A DNA stretch of 64,000 bases from JAPOKJ01 sp031421635 (GCA_031421635.1 JANOPA010000125.1:1-64000), one strand, 5' to 3'; positions 18,401-26,821 are shown, counted from the first letter of the stretch. Notes: a model not told the origin generated them from the sequence alone. Program-made: numbers and translations.

Positions 18401-19281
18401 AGACCGATCTGCAATTTACACGCAAGTTCGGCGAGTCTCAACAGACGCGGGTAGAGTTCATCCATTACTCTCGAGCGTTGTGTCCGAAGGTAGCGGGGAT
18501 GAAGCGCCGACAGCTTGATTGAAATTCCAGGGCCGTCATAAATGCCTCGTCCGGCCGAAGCGTCGCCGATGGCTTGGATCGCATTTTCGTACGCTGTCAG
18601 ATATTTTTGAGCGCCCGCGTCAGTAAGCGCTGCTTCGCCAAGCATGTCATAGGAATAGCGAAAACCCTGCGCCTCGCGTGATCTCGCATTGCTCAGTGCT
18701 TTTGCAATTGTCTCGCCGGTGACAAACTGTTCCCCCATCATGCGCATAGCCATGTCGACTCCGCTTCGGATGAGTGATTCACCTCCTCGGCCAATGACAC
18801 CACGAAGTGTGGCACCCAAGCTGACCGTGCTATGCGTGGCGACTAATTTCCCAGTTAACAGCAAGCCCCAGGTCGCCGCGTTGACGAAAAATGAGGGGCT
18901 TTGGCCTAGATGCGCCTCCCATTGGCCGTGACTGATTTTGTCTCGAATCAGTGCGTCGCGCGTTTCATCATCAGGAATGCGTAAAAGTGCTTCTGCGAGA
19001 CACATTAGAGCCACACCTTCTTGCGAACTTAAGGCAAACTCTTGCAGGAGTCCTTGTACTAGCCCAGCCTTGCCCGTCGCCTTTTGACGCTGTCTAAGTC
19101 CGCGTACCAGTTTGAAAGCGAGGGCTTGTGTCGCTTCGCGTTGTGCTGAATCTAGTTGAGCCAGTGGGAGCAAAGCTGCCACGCATTCTGGCTCCGATCT
19201 GCGCAGCGCGTAGCGCAGCGCAGCGCGTAGCGTTGACGTGTTTAAGGAGTAATTTGCTGAGTCAATGTCGTTAGATTTCAT
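15499..19281 (-). CDS. putA: Bifunctional proline dehydrogenase/L-glutamate-gamma-semialdehyde dehydrogenase
   Basis: 1260 residues. PutA oxidises proline to P5C with FAD, then glutamate semialdehyde to glutamate with NAD+. The proline dehydrogenase barrel spans about 190-480 (IRLVKGAYWDSEIKRAQ and the RIYAPVG segment). The aldehyde dehydrogenase spans about 600-1060, with Glu829 (ETGGQN) and Cys863 (SAGQRCSALR) at the active site. About 180 further residues form a C-terminal domain as in long PutAs. The N-terminus starts directly with the helical arm and has no ribbon-helix-helix domain, so this PutA should not repress its own gene. Its ATG overlaps the end of the ornithine cyclodeaminase gene by 4 bases, implying translational coupling. 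Confidence 0.97.
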   Translation of the reverse strand: MKSNDIDSANYSLNTSTLRAALRYALRRSEPECVAALLPLAQLDSAQREATQALAFKLVRGLRQRQKATGKAGLVQGLLQEFALSSQEGVALMCLAEALLRIPDDETRDALIRDKISHGQWEAHLGQSPSFFVNAATWGLLLTGKLVATHSTVSLGATLRGVIGRGGESLIRSGVDMAMRMMGEQFVTGETIAKALSNARSREAQGFRYSYDMLGEAALTDAGAQKYLTAYENAIQAIGDASAGRGIYDGPGISIKLSALHPRYLRTQRSRVMDELYPRLLRLAELACKLQIGLNIDAEEADRLDLSLDLLERLCFEQSLKGWNGIGFVIQAYQKRCPFLIDWLLDLALRSQHRLMIRLVKGAYWDSEIKRAQIDGLRGYPVYTRKAYTDIAYVVCAKKLLASPQAFFPQFATHNAQTLAGIHTLAGRDFYPGQYEFQCLHGMGEALYEQVVGTIVDGKLARPCRIYAPVGPHETLLAYLVRRLLENGANTSFVNRIANDLIPLEELIEDPLRLIENMATKEGVLGAAHLRISPPSQLYSDRENSPGLDLSDESDLLAIEEAIQSSRTAQVQARPLLYDRHNNGDAIASKLLDEPMAETAAHHAHVHAILNPADRSDTVGWLQDATLNQVGAALSTANDYAGLWSQVKPGERARTLRRAAQMLHGQRLTMMALLIREAGKTRNNAISEIREAIDFLRYYAALAEQHFDNISYRPLGPVACISPWNFPLAIFTGQVAAALAAGNVVLAKPAEQTPLIAFAMVRILHDSGVPLSALQFLPGPGETVGAALVSDPRVQGVVFTGSFEIAKILQRTLSPRLLSNGQPVPLIAETGGQNCMLVDSSALIEQVCQDVLISAFDSAGQRCSALRVLCVQEEIADRLIAMIKGAIQEWKIGRPEELNTDIGPLIDASAKLNIEAHIRDMRAQGAKVWESYSSKEGNDHFLPPHIIEIGSLSVLKREVFGPVLHIVRYARTSLDDLLAQINGLGYGLTFGVHTRIDETVHKVCTNIAAGNVYVNRNMVGAVVGVQPFGGEGLSGTGPKAGGPLYMLRLLRQRPGDALKFLTENTVLSGVKVPATLGELRKYAKNKDFDHVVKYCDEALPLTGFSMDLPGPTGESNRYSLMPRNAIACLVAEAPSRTAESIEQTWLYQLACVMAVGSQAVWPSSQRALRASLPASLAEKITLEYDPLANAVSIDAALFSGTDEEQLIQMRRLAERPGPMVGLTRVSFESSPVSLERLVVERSISINTAAAGGNASLMMIG

Positions 19282-20426
19282 CCGTCCATAGTGTCCTGCA
19301 CGGCAACCGTATTGGCAAGTCTGCTCGGGTGACCAGACATTTTTATAAAGTCCTCTTTCACCAAAACGCCAAACAAGTTCTTGGGGTTGGCCGACTCCGG
19401 GATGAGTTTGATGAACTCGCCAATCGACTCGGCCTCAGCAGCCTCACGCATGAACTGCAGAGCGCTGAAGTCCTCTAGCGCAAAGCCGACGGAGTCGAAG
19501 ACGGTAATTTCCGAGTCGCTGCTGCGACCGACCGCTTGGCCGTTCAGCACCTTCCAAAGTTCGGTGACTGGAAAATCGGTAGGCATTTGTTGTATCTCGC
19601 CTTCGATGCGAGTTTGGGGCTCAAATTCCACAAAAACCGATGCCATCTCAAGAATCGCCTGATGCAATTCGGTCTTTCCGGGGCAATCGCCTCCTACCGC
19701 ATTAATGTGCGTACCAGGCTGAATCATGTCGGGTGTCAAAATATTGGCTTGCACTTTGTCGGCGGTCAGGGTTGTCACGATATCGGCACCCTTAACGGCC
19801 TCAGCCACACTGTCACAGACCCTGACGTCAAGTCCCTGTCCGATCATGTTGACGACGAGTTTGGCGCAAGCGCTAGGGTCAACGTCATAGACCCTTAACT
19901 CGCGAATTCCAAGCAAATCCCGAAAAGCGATTGCTTGAAACTCACTTTGCGCCCCATTGCCGATCAGGGCCATGCTACGGCAGTTCGGCCGCGCTATCTC
20001 AACAGCGACAAGCGCCGACATTGCTGCGGTGCGAATTGCGGTGGTGAGTGTGAGTTCAGAGAGTAGGCGAGGCGCGCCCGAATCGACGTCGGCCAAGACT
20101 CCGAAAGCCATAACCGTGGGCAAACCCTTGTGTGTGTTGCCTGGATGGCCGGTGACATACTTGAACGCAAATCGTGTAGCGTCAGCAATCGGCATTAGCT
20201 CAATCACCCCACCTTCGGAATGGCTGGCCAGCCGCGCACTTTTGTCGAATTCGTTCCAGCGCAAAAAATCCGCTTCGATACGTTTGGCCACTCCCGCGAT
20301 GCAGGCTGATAAACCTAAGCGTTGAATGAGCTGGATCATGTGATCAGCGCTTAGGTAGAGTGTGCTCGGAAAGTGGTTCGAACTTGCGCTCGACGGAAGG
20401 CTTGATTTGCTTCGATGGGAGTTCAT
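19278..20426 (-). CDS. Ornithine cyclodeaminase
   Basis: 382 residues. OCD deaminates L-ornithine and cyclises it to L-proline, with NAD+ recycled within the active site. The mu-crystallin/OCD fold shows the Rossmann motif IGNGAQSEFQ (about 155-164) and the catalytic block AVGGDCPGKTELH with Asp247. That block is characteristic of true OCD rather than of the related alanine dehydrogenases. An N-terminal extension of about 22 Ser-rich residues is longer than usual. It overlaps putA by 4 bases, so its product proline is the substrate of the next gene. Together they make an ornithine-to-glutamate route. Confidence 0.9.
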   Translation of the reverse strand: MNSHRSKSSLPSSASSNHFPSTLYLSADHMIQLIQRLGLSACIAGVAKRIEADFLRWNEFDKSARLASHSEGGVIELMPIADATRFAFKYVTGHPGNTHKGLPTVMAFGVLADVDSGAPRLLSELTLTTAIRTAAMSALVAVEIARPNCRSMALIGNGAQSEFQAIAFRDLLGIRELRVYDVDPSACAKLVVNMIGQGLDVRVCDSVAEAVKGADIVTTLTADKVQANILTPDMIQPGTHINAVGGDCPGKTELHQAILEMASVFVEFEPQTRIEGEIQQMPTDFPVTELWKVLNGQAVGRSSDSEITVFDSVGFALEDFSALQFMREAAEAESIGEFIKLIPESANPKNLFGVLVKEDFIKMSGHPSRLANTVAVQDTMDG

Positions 20427-20721
20427 AGTAAACGCTCTGACATTTAAGAGATTGAGGTTATTCGAACGCTTTGATCATCGTCCGGATGGAGCGCAACTTC
20501 AAGCTATCAAACTGCTCAATTCGCTGGGGATACCGAGCACTTTGTACAATTCGAGCGACAATTCGGCGGCCGGTTCGCAAGCCTGGCGAACTTGACGCGT
20601 TTCAAAACGTTTTGCTCTCAGCTAATCCACCGTGGGATACTTCAAAGAGCGACTGAATAATCGGCGCTTAACCAGCAAAAAATTTAAACCCTAGATCCCT
20701 AACTTCACTGGAATCCCTGCT

Positions 20722-21510
20722 ATGAGTTATCAAACCATGACCTTCGAAATCGCCGAAGGCGTCGCCACGCTGACCCTCAGTCGACCCGACGATGCGAATG
20801 CTTTAAATGAGCAGATGGCTAGTGAATTGCTGGATGCCGCCATGATTTGCTCGTCAGATGAACGGGTGCGAGCTGTGATCGTCACAGGGCAGGGAAAAAT
20901 GTTTTGCGCGGGCGGTGATTTACGGGAAATGGACGGGCAGGGCGAGCGCCGACCTGAGCATCTCACGCGCATGGCCAGTGCTCTTCATGGAGCCTTAATT
21001 CGCTTCGCCCATATGGATGCTCCCGTGATTATGGCGGTGAACGGCACGGCCGCCGGTGGTGGCTTCTCGATGGCCTTGTCGGGCGACATTATTTTGGCGT
21101 CGGAAAAGGCGAAGTTTATTGCCGCCTACACGGCCTCAGGCCTCACACCAGATGGCTCATCCACTTTCTTCTTAGCGAAACATGTTGGCTTGCTGCGCGC
21201 CAAGGAGTTGTTGCTGACCAATCGTCTGCTCTCGGCTCAAGAGGCCTGCGATTGGGGCATGGTCACGCGTGTCGTGCCGGCTGAAACTCTGATGGATGAA
21301 GCGCGCAAATTGGCGGCCTCTTTTGCCGTTGGGCCAACGCTCGCCTTTGGCGGCCTGAAGCAATTGCTTCAAACGGCTTACTCTGACCCTATGGAAACTC
21401 AATTGGAGCGTGAAACGCGCAGCATCGCGCAAATGATGCGTACTCATGATGGCCCGCATGGTCTGAATGCCTTTCTCAATAAGCAAAAGCCTCAGTTCAA
21501 GGGTCGGTGA
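20722..21510 (+). CDS. Enoyl-CoA hydratase/isomerase family protein
   Basis: 262 residues, the typical crotonase length. The oxyanion-hole segments are CAGGDLREMDG (about 62-72) and NGTAAGGGFSMALSGDI (about 106-122). The usual catalytic Glu region reads TASGLTPDGSSTFFLAKHVG: Asp appears where hydratases often carry Glu, so an isomerase or other crotonase activity is possible. The C-terminal trimerisation helices are intact. Its TGA overlaps the ATG of the extradiol dioxygenase gene by one base, so the two are co-translated and probably act in one aromatic-acid or CoA-ester pathway. Substrate unknown. Confidence 0.9.
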   Translation: MSYQTMTFEIAEGVATLTLSRPDDANALNEQMASELLDAAMICSSDERVRAVIVTGQGKMFCAGGDLREMDGQGERRPEHLTRMASALHGALIRFAHMDAPVIMAVNGTAAGGGFSMALSGDIILASEKAKFIAAYTASGLTPDGSSTFFLAKHVGLLRAKELLLTNRLLSAQEACDWGMVTRVVPAETLMDEARKLAASFAVGPTLAFGGLKQLLQTAYSDPMETQLERETRSIAQMMRTHDGPHGLNAFLNKQKPQFKGR

Positions 21511-22478
21511 TGAGTCCTGATCTAAACCAGAGCGGCTCAAGGGCTGTTCTCGGGATCTCACATACGCCCTTACTTGGTTTCAATGAGTTGCCCGCCGAGG
21601 TCGATCATTCTTTACGTACGGCGCTTGCCGAAGCCGCCCGTCATGTGCAAGCCTTTGCGCCGGAGTTGATTGTGATGTTCGTGCCCGATCATTTCAATGG
21701 CTTCTTTCACGATTTGATGCCTGCCATTTGCCTGGGGACGGAGGCCGAAGCGGTGGGCGACTACGGCACACCGGCGGGCAAAGTGAATGTGAGCGAGGCG
21801 GATGCCTTGGCACTTGCACAGAATCTGATTGCCCAGTGCTTCGATCCTGCCGTGTCGCGCCGCATGTTGGTCGACCATGGTGTGGCTCAGCCACTTCAAT
21901 TGCTGTTTGGTGGCCTGGACTCTCCTCCTGTCGTGCCGATCTTCTTGAATGCGGCAGCGCCTCCGGCAATTCCGACCGTGGCGCGAGTGATACAACTGGG
22001 CGAGGCTGTTGGCGCGCATTTTAAAAGGGATGCACGACGCATTTTGTATGTCGGATCGGGCGGCCTGTCTCATGACCCACCGATTCCCACTTTGGAGCAC
22101 CCAGACTTACTGGTCCGGGAGCGAGTGATTGTTCGACATCGCGCCACAGAGGAGCAACGAGGCATTCGCCAGGCTCGGGTGCTGCAGGCGGGTCGGGACA
22201 TGGGAGCAGGGCGTTCAGATCGGCGGGCGCTGAATCCTCTGTGGGATGAACGGGTGATGACCATGCTGGAAGCGAGCGATTGGGTAGGCCTGCACTCGAT
22301 CACCGAAACGGAAATCTTGCAAGAAGGCGGGGGCTCGGCCCATGAAACAAAAAACTGGTTGGCGGCTTTTGCGGCGGCGGGTTTGGGCCTGCAAACACGA
22401 CACCGTTGGTACCGGGCGATACCAGATTTAATTGCCGGTTTTGGTTTGATGTTTCGACAAACGGAGCGTGAATCTTAG
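21510..22478 (+). CDS. Class III extradiol dioxygenase, MhpB-like (2,3-dihydroxyphenylpropionate 1,2-dioxygenase family)
   Basis: 322 residues from the ATG at 21510 (a GTG three bases earlier is possible). LigB-superfamily enzyme. The segments GISHTPLLG, FVPDHFNGFFHDLMPAICLG and GDYGTPAGKV are those of MhpB, which cleaves 2,3-dihydroxyphenylpropionate meta to the hydroxyls using Fe(II). His18 and His61 suit the iron site. His123 (VDHGVAQPL) and His188 (GGLSHDPP) correspond to the two acid-base His residues described for E. coli MhpB. Other mhp genes (hydroxylase, hydrolase, hydratase MhpD, aldolase) are not next to it. Either they lie elsewhere or this enzyme cleaves another catechol. Confidence 0.85.
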   Translation: MSPDLNQSGSRAVLGISHTPLLGFNELPAEVDHSLRTALAEAARHVQAFAPELIVMFVPDHFNGFFHDLMPAICLGTEAEAVGDYGTPAGKVNVSEADALALAQNLIAQCFDPAVSRRMLVDHGVAQPLQLLFGGLDSPPVVPIFLNAAAPPAIPTVARVIQLGEAVGAHFKRDARRILYVGSGGLSHDPPIPTLEHPDLLVRERVIVRHRATEEQRGIRQARVLQAGRDMGAGRSDRRALNPLWDERVMTMLEASDWVGLHSITETEILQEGGGSAHETKNWLAAFAAAGLGLQTRHRWYRAIPDLIAGFGLMFRQTERES

Positions 22479-22580
22479 AGGTCATCTTGAATGTTCTAAG
22501 GTGAATATTCAAGGCATTCGCCAAGAGCTTGTCACAGTGCTATGCTTTCACGGCAATCCCACCCTACTTAGGAGTTTTTC

Positions 22581-22994
22581 ATGTCCAGCACACCCAGCAA
22601 TCCCTTTGGCGATGTTCTTCAAATGCTCGAAAAGTTCAAAGTACCGGGGGTCGATATGACGGCCATTATCGAGTCTGGGCGAAAAGACATCGAAGCGGTC
22701 GTGGAGTCTAACAAGAAGGCCATGGAGGGAATGCAGGCCTTGGCGCAGAAGCAGACCGATATGCTCAAGACCGCCATGCAAGAAATCCAATCGGCCACTA
22801 AGAACTTGCCAGGCGATTTAACCAACCCGGCCAAGCAAACTGAGATGGCCAAAAAAGCCTATGCGAAAGCTCTCGCCGACATGAAGGATCTCGCAGATAT
22901 GGGTCGCAAGGCGCAAGCCGATTCGCTGGCCGTGATTAGCAAGCGGGCGGGCGAGCACATGGAAGAAATTAAAAAGCTGATGGCGCCGAAGTAA
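22581..22994 (+). CDS. Phasin family protein
   Basis: 137 residues, preceded by TAGGAG at a good distance. It is almost entirely amphipathic helix, Lys/Ala/Met/Gln-rich, with no cysteine, in the pattern of the phasin_2 family (IIESGRKDIEAVVESNKKAME, then MAKKAYAKALADMKDLADMG). Phasins coat polyhydroxyalkanoate granules and control their number and size. No phaC or phaB lies in the window. Apparently monocistronic. Confidence 0.88.
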   Translation: MSSTPSNPFGDVLQMLEKFKVPGVDMTAIIESGRKDIEAVVESNKKAMEGMQALAQKQTDMLKTAMQEIQSATKNLPGDLTNPAKQTEMAKKAYAKALADMKDLADMGRKAQADSLAVISKRAGEHMEEIKKLMAPK

Positions 22995-23035
22995 TTTGGC
23001 CTGAAAGCCTTCGCTCTACGCGGTAACCCTAGGCA

Positions 23036-23545
23036 CTAAAACGGCGGCTTAACGCCAAATACATGACCAACCTGCCAAGGCCGGACTAGCCTTTGGTGGA
23101 TTGCAAGCACGTCCTGCATGCGCTGGTAAAGGGCGGTCGGCATCGGCGCACTGCGGCGCTGAGTCATATCCATGTGCACGCTCAGAGATTCGTAGGTGGC
23201 CGCGAGATAACCCTCCTCGGCATGGAACATTTCCTGGTAGTAGTGAATGCGCTTGCGATCTGCATCAATCAAGCGCGACTCAAAGCGCAGCTTCTCACCC
23301 ACCTTCACCTCGCGCAGGTAATGCAACTGAGACTGCAAGGCGAAAGTGGACGAGGCATGTTGCTTGCGAAACTCGGGAGTAAGTCCAAGCCATTCAAAAA
23401 AAGGTTCGGCAGCAAGATCGAAGGCGACATGGTAGTAGCCGACATTCATGTGGCCGTTGTAGTCGATCCATGTGGGTAGCACCGTGGCGGTAGCTTTCGA
23501 AAAGGGGGCGTCCATAGTCGTTGCGTTAGTTGTGCGGACGACCAT
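23036..23545 (-). CDS. Hotdog-fold acyl-CoA thioesterase
   Basis: About 169 residues from the ATG at 23545. A TTG at 23575 or the ATG at 23512 are other possible starts; homology clearly begins near the latter. The 4-hydroxybenzoyl-CoA-thioesterase-like hotdog fold shows the signature WIDYNGHMNVGYYHVAFD (about residues 28-45), with the Asn-Gly-His-Met core of this family. Such proteins hydrolyse acyl-CoA or betainyl/carnitinyl-CoA esters. Convergent with the phasin gene, 41 bases apart. Confidence 0.85.
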   Translation of the reverse strand: MVVRTTNATTMDAPFSKATATVLPTWIDYNGHMNVGYYHVAFDLAAEPFFEWLGLTPEFRKQHASSTFALQSQLHYLREVKVGEKLRFESRLIDADRKRIHYYQEMFHAEEGYLAATYESLSVHMDMTQRRSAPMPTALYQRMQDVLAIHQRLVRPWQVGHVFGVKPPF

Positions 23546-23597
23546 TATCGCTTCGATAGTCGAGGCAATAGTCAAGAGTCTTCATGAAATGTGAAAA

Positions 23598-24310
23598 TTA
23601 GTCTTTTTGAATGTTCGCAGCCCGAATCACTCGGGCCCATTTTTCCTGCTCAGTTTGGATAAACTTTCCAAAGGCCTCAGGACTGCCCCCCACGGCTTGG
23701 CTACCGACATCAACAATGGCCTTGGCTACCTCAGGATCTTTAAGGATTTCATTGAACGCTCGATTGAGTTTTGCGATGATCGACGCTGGCGGCTCGGAGC
23801 ATCTCGCCGGACAGATGGTGAGCACCACCCAACCCTGAGGAGCCGAAGGTCAATTTGCCGGGTTCCTTCTTCGCGAGCGCGATCAACTCGGCCAAGTTCT
23901 TCACTGGGAGGCTTTTCGCCACGCTCAAGATTAAGGGACTGTTCTCGATCAAGATGACCGGCGCTAAATCATTTGCGACGTCGTAGGGCATTTTCTTCAT
24001 GAGCGACGAATTGATCGCCAAAGGGGCAAAGCTTCCGCAGCCTATGGCGTAGCCGTCGGGGGTTGCTCTAGCGACCATGGCCGTGCCGATCACGCCACCA
24101 CCTCCAGCCTTGTTGTCAATAATGACGGGCTGGCCCAGCTTCTCGGAGAGTTTTTTTGCGAGCAAGCGAAAGCGAGTATCGGAGAAACCGCCTGGCACAT
24201 ACGGAATGACGACCGTAAGGGGCTTCGTTGGCCATTCGGTTTGAGAAGGAGCCTGAGGCTGCGCATGGGCCGCCGGTAGAAATTGCCCGAGGGCAACTGG
24301 CTGAGTGTGA
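23598..24310 (-). pseudogene. Bug-family periplasmic receptor with internal deletion and frameshift
   Basis: The N-terminal part reads in one frame from a Pro-Ala-Ala-His-Ala-Gln signal-peptide end (near 24260) through TKPLTVVIPYVPGG and on to HLSGEMLRAA at 23788. The C-terminal part continues in another frame from ASIIAKLNRAFNEIL at about 23782 to the normal end IRAANIQKD at 23598. About 100-110 residues expected between them (pocket loop and second lobe) are missing, so a deletion of roughly 330 bases left the two parts out of frame. The signal peptide is also damaged, and the frame runs into a GFA-family fragment on the other strand. Not functional. Confidence 0.85.
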
Positions 24311-24488
24311 GCATCGCTCCGACGAGAGCGGGCGTTGGTTGAAGATGCAGGTTTGCGCAAAATGCGGCACCACAATTTCGCATACGGCCGAGCTTCGGCC
24401 TGGGATGCGAAGCATTGCAGGCGGTACGTTTGACGAGCCAAACTGGTACACCATTGATCGGCCGGGTCGTGCTTGGGATGAAGGCTAA
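24276..24488 (+). pseudogene. C-terminal fragment of a GFA-family (CENP-V/GFA) zinc protein
   Basis: The frame encodes the second half of a glutathione-dependent formaldehyde-activating-like domain: GQLAECEHRSDESGR, then VCAKCGTTISH with one Cys-x2-Cys zinc pair, then LRPGMRSIAGGTFDEPNW and a TAA. The first half with the other zinc cysteines is missing; in its place is the signal-peptide end of the decayed Bug gene on the opposite strand. The break is therefore somewhere in about 24260-24310 and marks a rearrangement. Stop codons of this frame and of the gene at 24485 overlap tail to tail. Confidence 0.7.
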
Positions 24489-25090
24489 AGATCATCCAGT
24501 CCCTTTCCTAGCAGGATTCGCTCCATGCACTTCTCGACCCTGTCTTGGCGCGTCTTGCTCAACTTAGCTGTCGAGAAATGGAGGAGGTAGCCACGTTGTC
24601 GTCCTGGTGTTAGGGCAGCAAACGCCTTTTTTAAGGCGGGCATTTCTTTGATCTTCGTCTTGAACTCCGACGGCGTTTCAAACTCTGCGGTCTTCTTCAG
24701 GTTGACATGAACACCTGATTTCTCCACGTCAATCGCCTCAAGTATATAGGCCTTCACAACGCGTTCTAGTTTTGCTACTTCGGGCTGGTTGGCGAACCGG
24801 ATCTGACGGGCCGCCTGTACGTTCTTCGTCTGCTGGATAAGAACGTGATGGTCGTCCTTCAACAAGGCCCCTTTAAAAAAAAATAGCGCAAAATACTCTT
24901 TGAATACATGGATCAGCGCCACGTTGCTGCCATTCAGCCTGTAGCACGGGCAACCCCATTTCAATTCCTCCGTGAGCCCACAGTCGAGAGCGATCCTTCT
25001 CAGCGTCCTGAGTGCTTTGTCCCACTTGTCATGTTTGACGAAGAACCAGTCGACACCAGCGTTCGCTGCGCCGCTTAAGTTGTCAGACAT
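24485..25090 (-). CDS. DUF1801/YdeI (OmpD-associated) family protein
   Basis: 201 residues from the ATG at 25090; the open frame extends upstream but without homology. The N-terminal half (about 15-115) is a DUF1801-like domain (KWDKALRTLRRIALDCG, then LKWGCPCYRLNG and KEYFALFFFKGALL). The C-terminal half carries the YdeI/OmpD-associated motif (FAALTPGRQRGYLLHFSTAK, then RQDRVEKCMERIL). These proteins are widespread and their biochemical role is unclear; some are tied to stress or bacteriocin protection. It lies 32 bases downstream of the PhnB-like gene and is probably in the same transcript. Confidence 0.85.
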   Translation of the reverse strand: MSDNLSGAANAGVDWFFVKHDKWDKALRTLRRIALDCGLTEELKWGCPCYRLNGSNVALIHVFKEYFALFFFKGALLKDDHHVLIQQTKNVQAARQIRFANQPEVAKLERVVKAYILEAIDVEKSGVHVNLKKTAEFETPSEFKTKIKEMPALKKAFAALTPGRQRGYLLHFSTAKLSKTRQDRVEKCMERILLGKGLDDL

Positions 25091-25122
25091 AGAACTTGAG
25101 GACTTGACCATTTGCAATGAGC

Positions 25123-25596
25123 CTAGCCCTTGATCGCGGCTTCGATGGCCGCGACATCGATCTTCTGCATCGTCATCATCGCCTCGAAGGCACGCCGGGC
25201 GACATCGCCGCCCTTGGCCATCGCTTCGGTCAGGACGCGCGGGGTAATCTGCCAGTTGAGACCCCATTTATCCTTGCACCAGCCGCACTCACTTTGAGCG
25301 CCGCCATTACCGATGATGGCGTTCCAGTAACGGTCAGTTTCCGCCTGATCCTCGGTCGCTATTTGAAACGAAAAGGCTTCCGACTGTTTAAATTTAGGTC
25401 CACCGTTCAGGCCCATGCAAGGCACACCGCAGACGGTGAAGTCGACGGTCAGCACATTGCCCTTCTTGCCCCCCGGAAAATCGCTCGGCGCGCGATGGAT
25501 AGCGCCGACCGCGCTGTCCGGGAAAGTCTCGGCGTAAAAATGCGCTGCCGCTTCGGCGTCCTGGTCGTACCAAAGGCAGATCGTGTTTTTGTTCAT
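25123..25596 (-). CDS. PhnB-like VOC-family protein
   Basis: 157 residues, preceded by AAAGGAG. It is a PhnB/3-demethylubiquinone-methyltransferase-like glyoxalase fold: ICLWYDQDAEAAAHFYAETF at the start, DFTVCGVPCMGLNGGP, then YWNAIIGNGG and CGWCKDKWGLNWQITPR. The last block is the signature of this small family. No enzyme activity is established for most members. It starts a short minus-strand unit with the DUF1801/YdeI gene. Confidence 0.9.
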   Translation of the reverse strand: MNKNTICLWYDQDAEAAAHFYAETFPDSAVGAIHRAPSDFPGGKKGNVLTVDFTVCGVPCMGLNGGPKFKQSEAFSFQIATEDQAETDRYWNAIIGNGGAQSECGWCKDKWGLNWQITPRVLTEAMAKGGDVARRAFEAMMTMQKIDVAAIEAAIKG

Positions 25597-25732
25597 TCCA
25601 TTGCTCCTTTAATTTCAGAAGTGGTCGCCGTTGTTTAAACGGTGATTCCCGATTTTTAAGTGAAATGCCGAGTGGGTCAATGAATCGGGATTTAAAAATA
25701 TTTTACGCGCCTGATTTGTAGTGCAACATGCG

Positions 25733-26821
25733 CTAGCGCACGCACGCCAGGCCGGTTCTCAGCGTTTCACGGTCAATCTGAAAAGTATAGGTCTGCCGAT
25801 GCACCGTGAAACCTAGTCTTTTATTGATCGAGAGCATCGGTGCATTGGCATTGGCATTAAAGGTGCGGACATACTCAATCTCGGGGTGACGCGCTCTCAA
25901 AAGAAACAACAATTTTGCTTTCACGCATTTTCCCAAATCTTGACCACGCCAAGGTTTGTTGACTCCGGTGAGGTATTGATCAAATCGTAATGGAAAGCGA
26001 GGATCCCATTCGCCAGAGGAAACCGCAGCGATGTTGTCACCGTCCCGAAGTAAGATCACCAAATGCTCACCACCACGACGATCCAACTCTTGGTACCAAC
26101 TGAGATGGGCCTGATACTCAAAGCGAATGGGTGGCTGCTCAGTGGTTCCCATCGGTGACTCATTGAGCAGAACAGTAAAGGGGTCCATGAGCGTTTCAAG
26201 GCGATCTAGGGGCACCCGATCAAGGTGAATCTCCCAACGAAGACCGAGAGACTCCAGAGGCGGATCACTAAGCCAGGTATGCAATTCGGCCCAATTCAAA
26301 CCAGTGATGGGTGCGCGATTTTCAACGGCTTCCTGAGTCTGTCTGGCGCCAAGTCGCTCCAAGAAATCGATCCCCTCGGCAAAGCTTGTCGCTATCGTGG
26401 CCATGTTTTTGGAGTGTTGATCCATGTAGGCAAGGCAGGTCCGCGCGAGCGCCTTGGCAACACCCCGCCCTTGAAATCCTTTAAGGACAAAGGCCCCCAC
26501 AACGACGAAGGGCGCTCTTAATTCATAGTCTTCGCTACCCTCGCGACGGACATCCATCATGAGGTGACCCACGATTTGATGACCTACCACGGCCACAAAG
26601 CGAATCACACGGGTCAACGGAAAATCGCGGAGCATGTGTTGTAGCAGTTCTGCATCGCTAAGCTGCAACTCGCCCGGCCAGTACTCCTGGTTGCGAAGGC
26701 CAGTAAATTTCAAGTATTGGTCAATCTCCACCGGGCTAGCCACCTGGGGATCGAAAAGCTGAATCGAAACACTAAAAGGAATGACTTCGCACCCCAGCGG
26801 GCGCGCGAGCGGATTAAACAC
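25733..26821 (-). CDS. Tandem GNAT-family N-acetyltransferase
   Basis: 362 residues from a GTG with GAGG eight bases upstream. There are two GNAT modules. The first (about 35-165) has VVGAFVLKGFQGRGVAKAL, where the R-G-x-G-x-A loop binds acetyl-CoA. The second (about 195-350) has NKPWRGQDLGKCVKAKLL and NAPMLSINKRLGF, with the acetyl-CoA loop less canonical. The layout resembles MshD-like double GNATs, but mycothiol is not expected in a betaproteobacterium, so the substrate is unknown. Confidence 0.85.
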   Translation of the reverse strand: MFNPLARPLGCEVIPFSVSIQLFDPQVASPVEIDQYLKFTGLRNQEYWPGELQLSDAELLQHMLRDFPLTRVIRFVAVVGHQIVGHLMMDVRREGSEDYELRAPFVVVGAFVLKGFQGRGVAKALARTCLAYMDQHSKNMATIATSFAEGIDFLERLGARQTQEAVENRAPITGLNWAELHTWLSDPPLESLGLRWEIHLDRVPLDRLETLMDPFTVLLNESPMGTTEQPPIRFEYQAHLSWYQELDRRGGEHLVILLRDGDNIAAVSSGEWDPRFPLRFDQYLTGVNKPWRGQDLGKCVKAKLLFLLRARHPEIEYVRTFNANANAPMLSINKRLGFTVHRQTYTFQIDRETLRTGLACVR

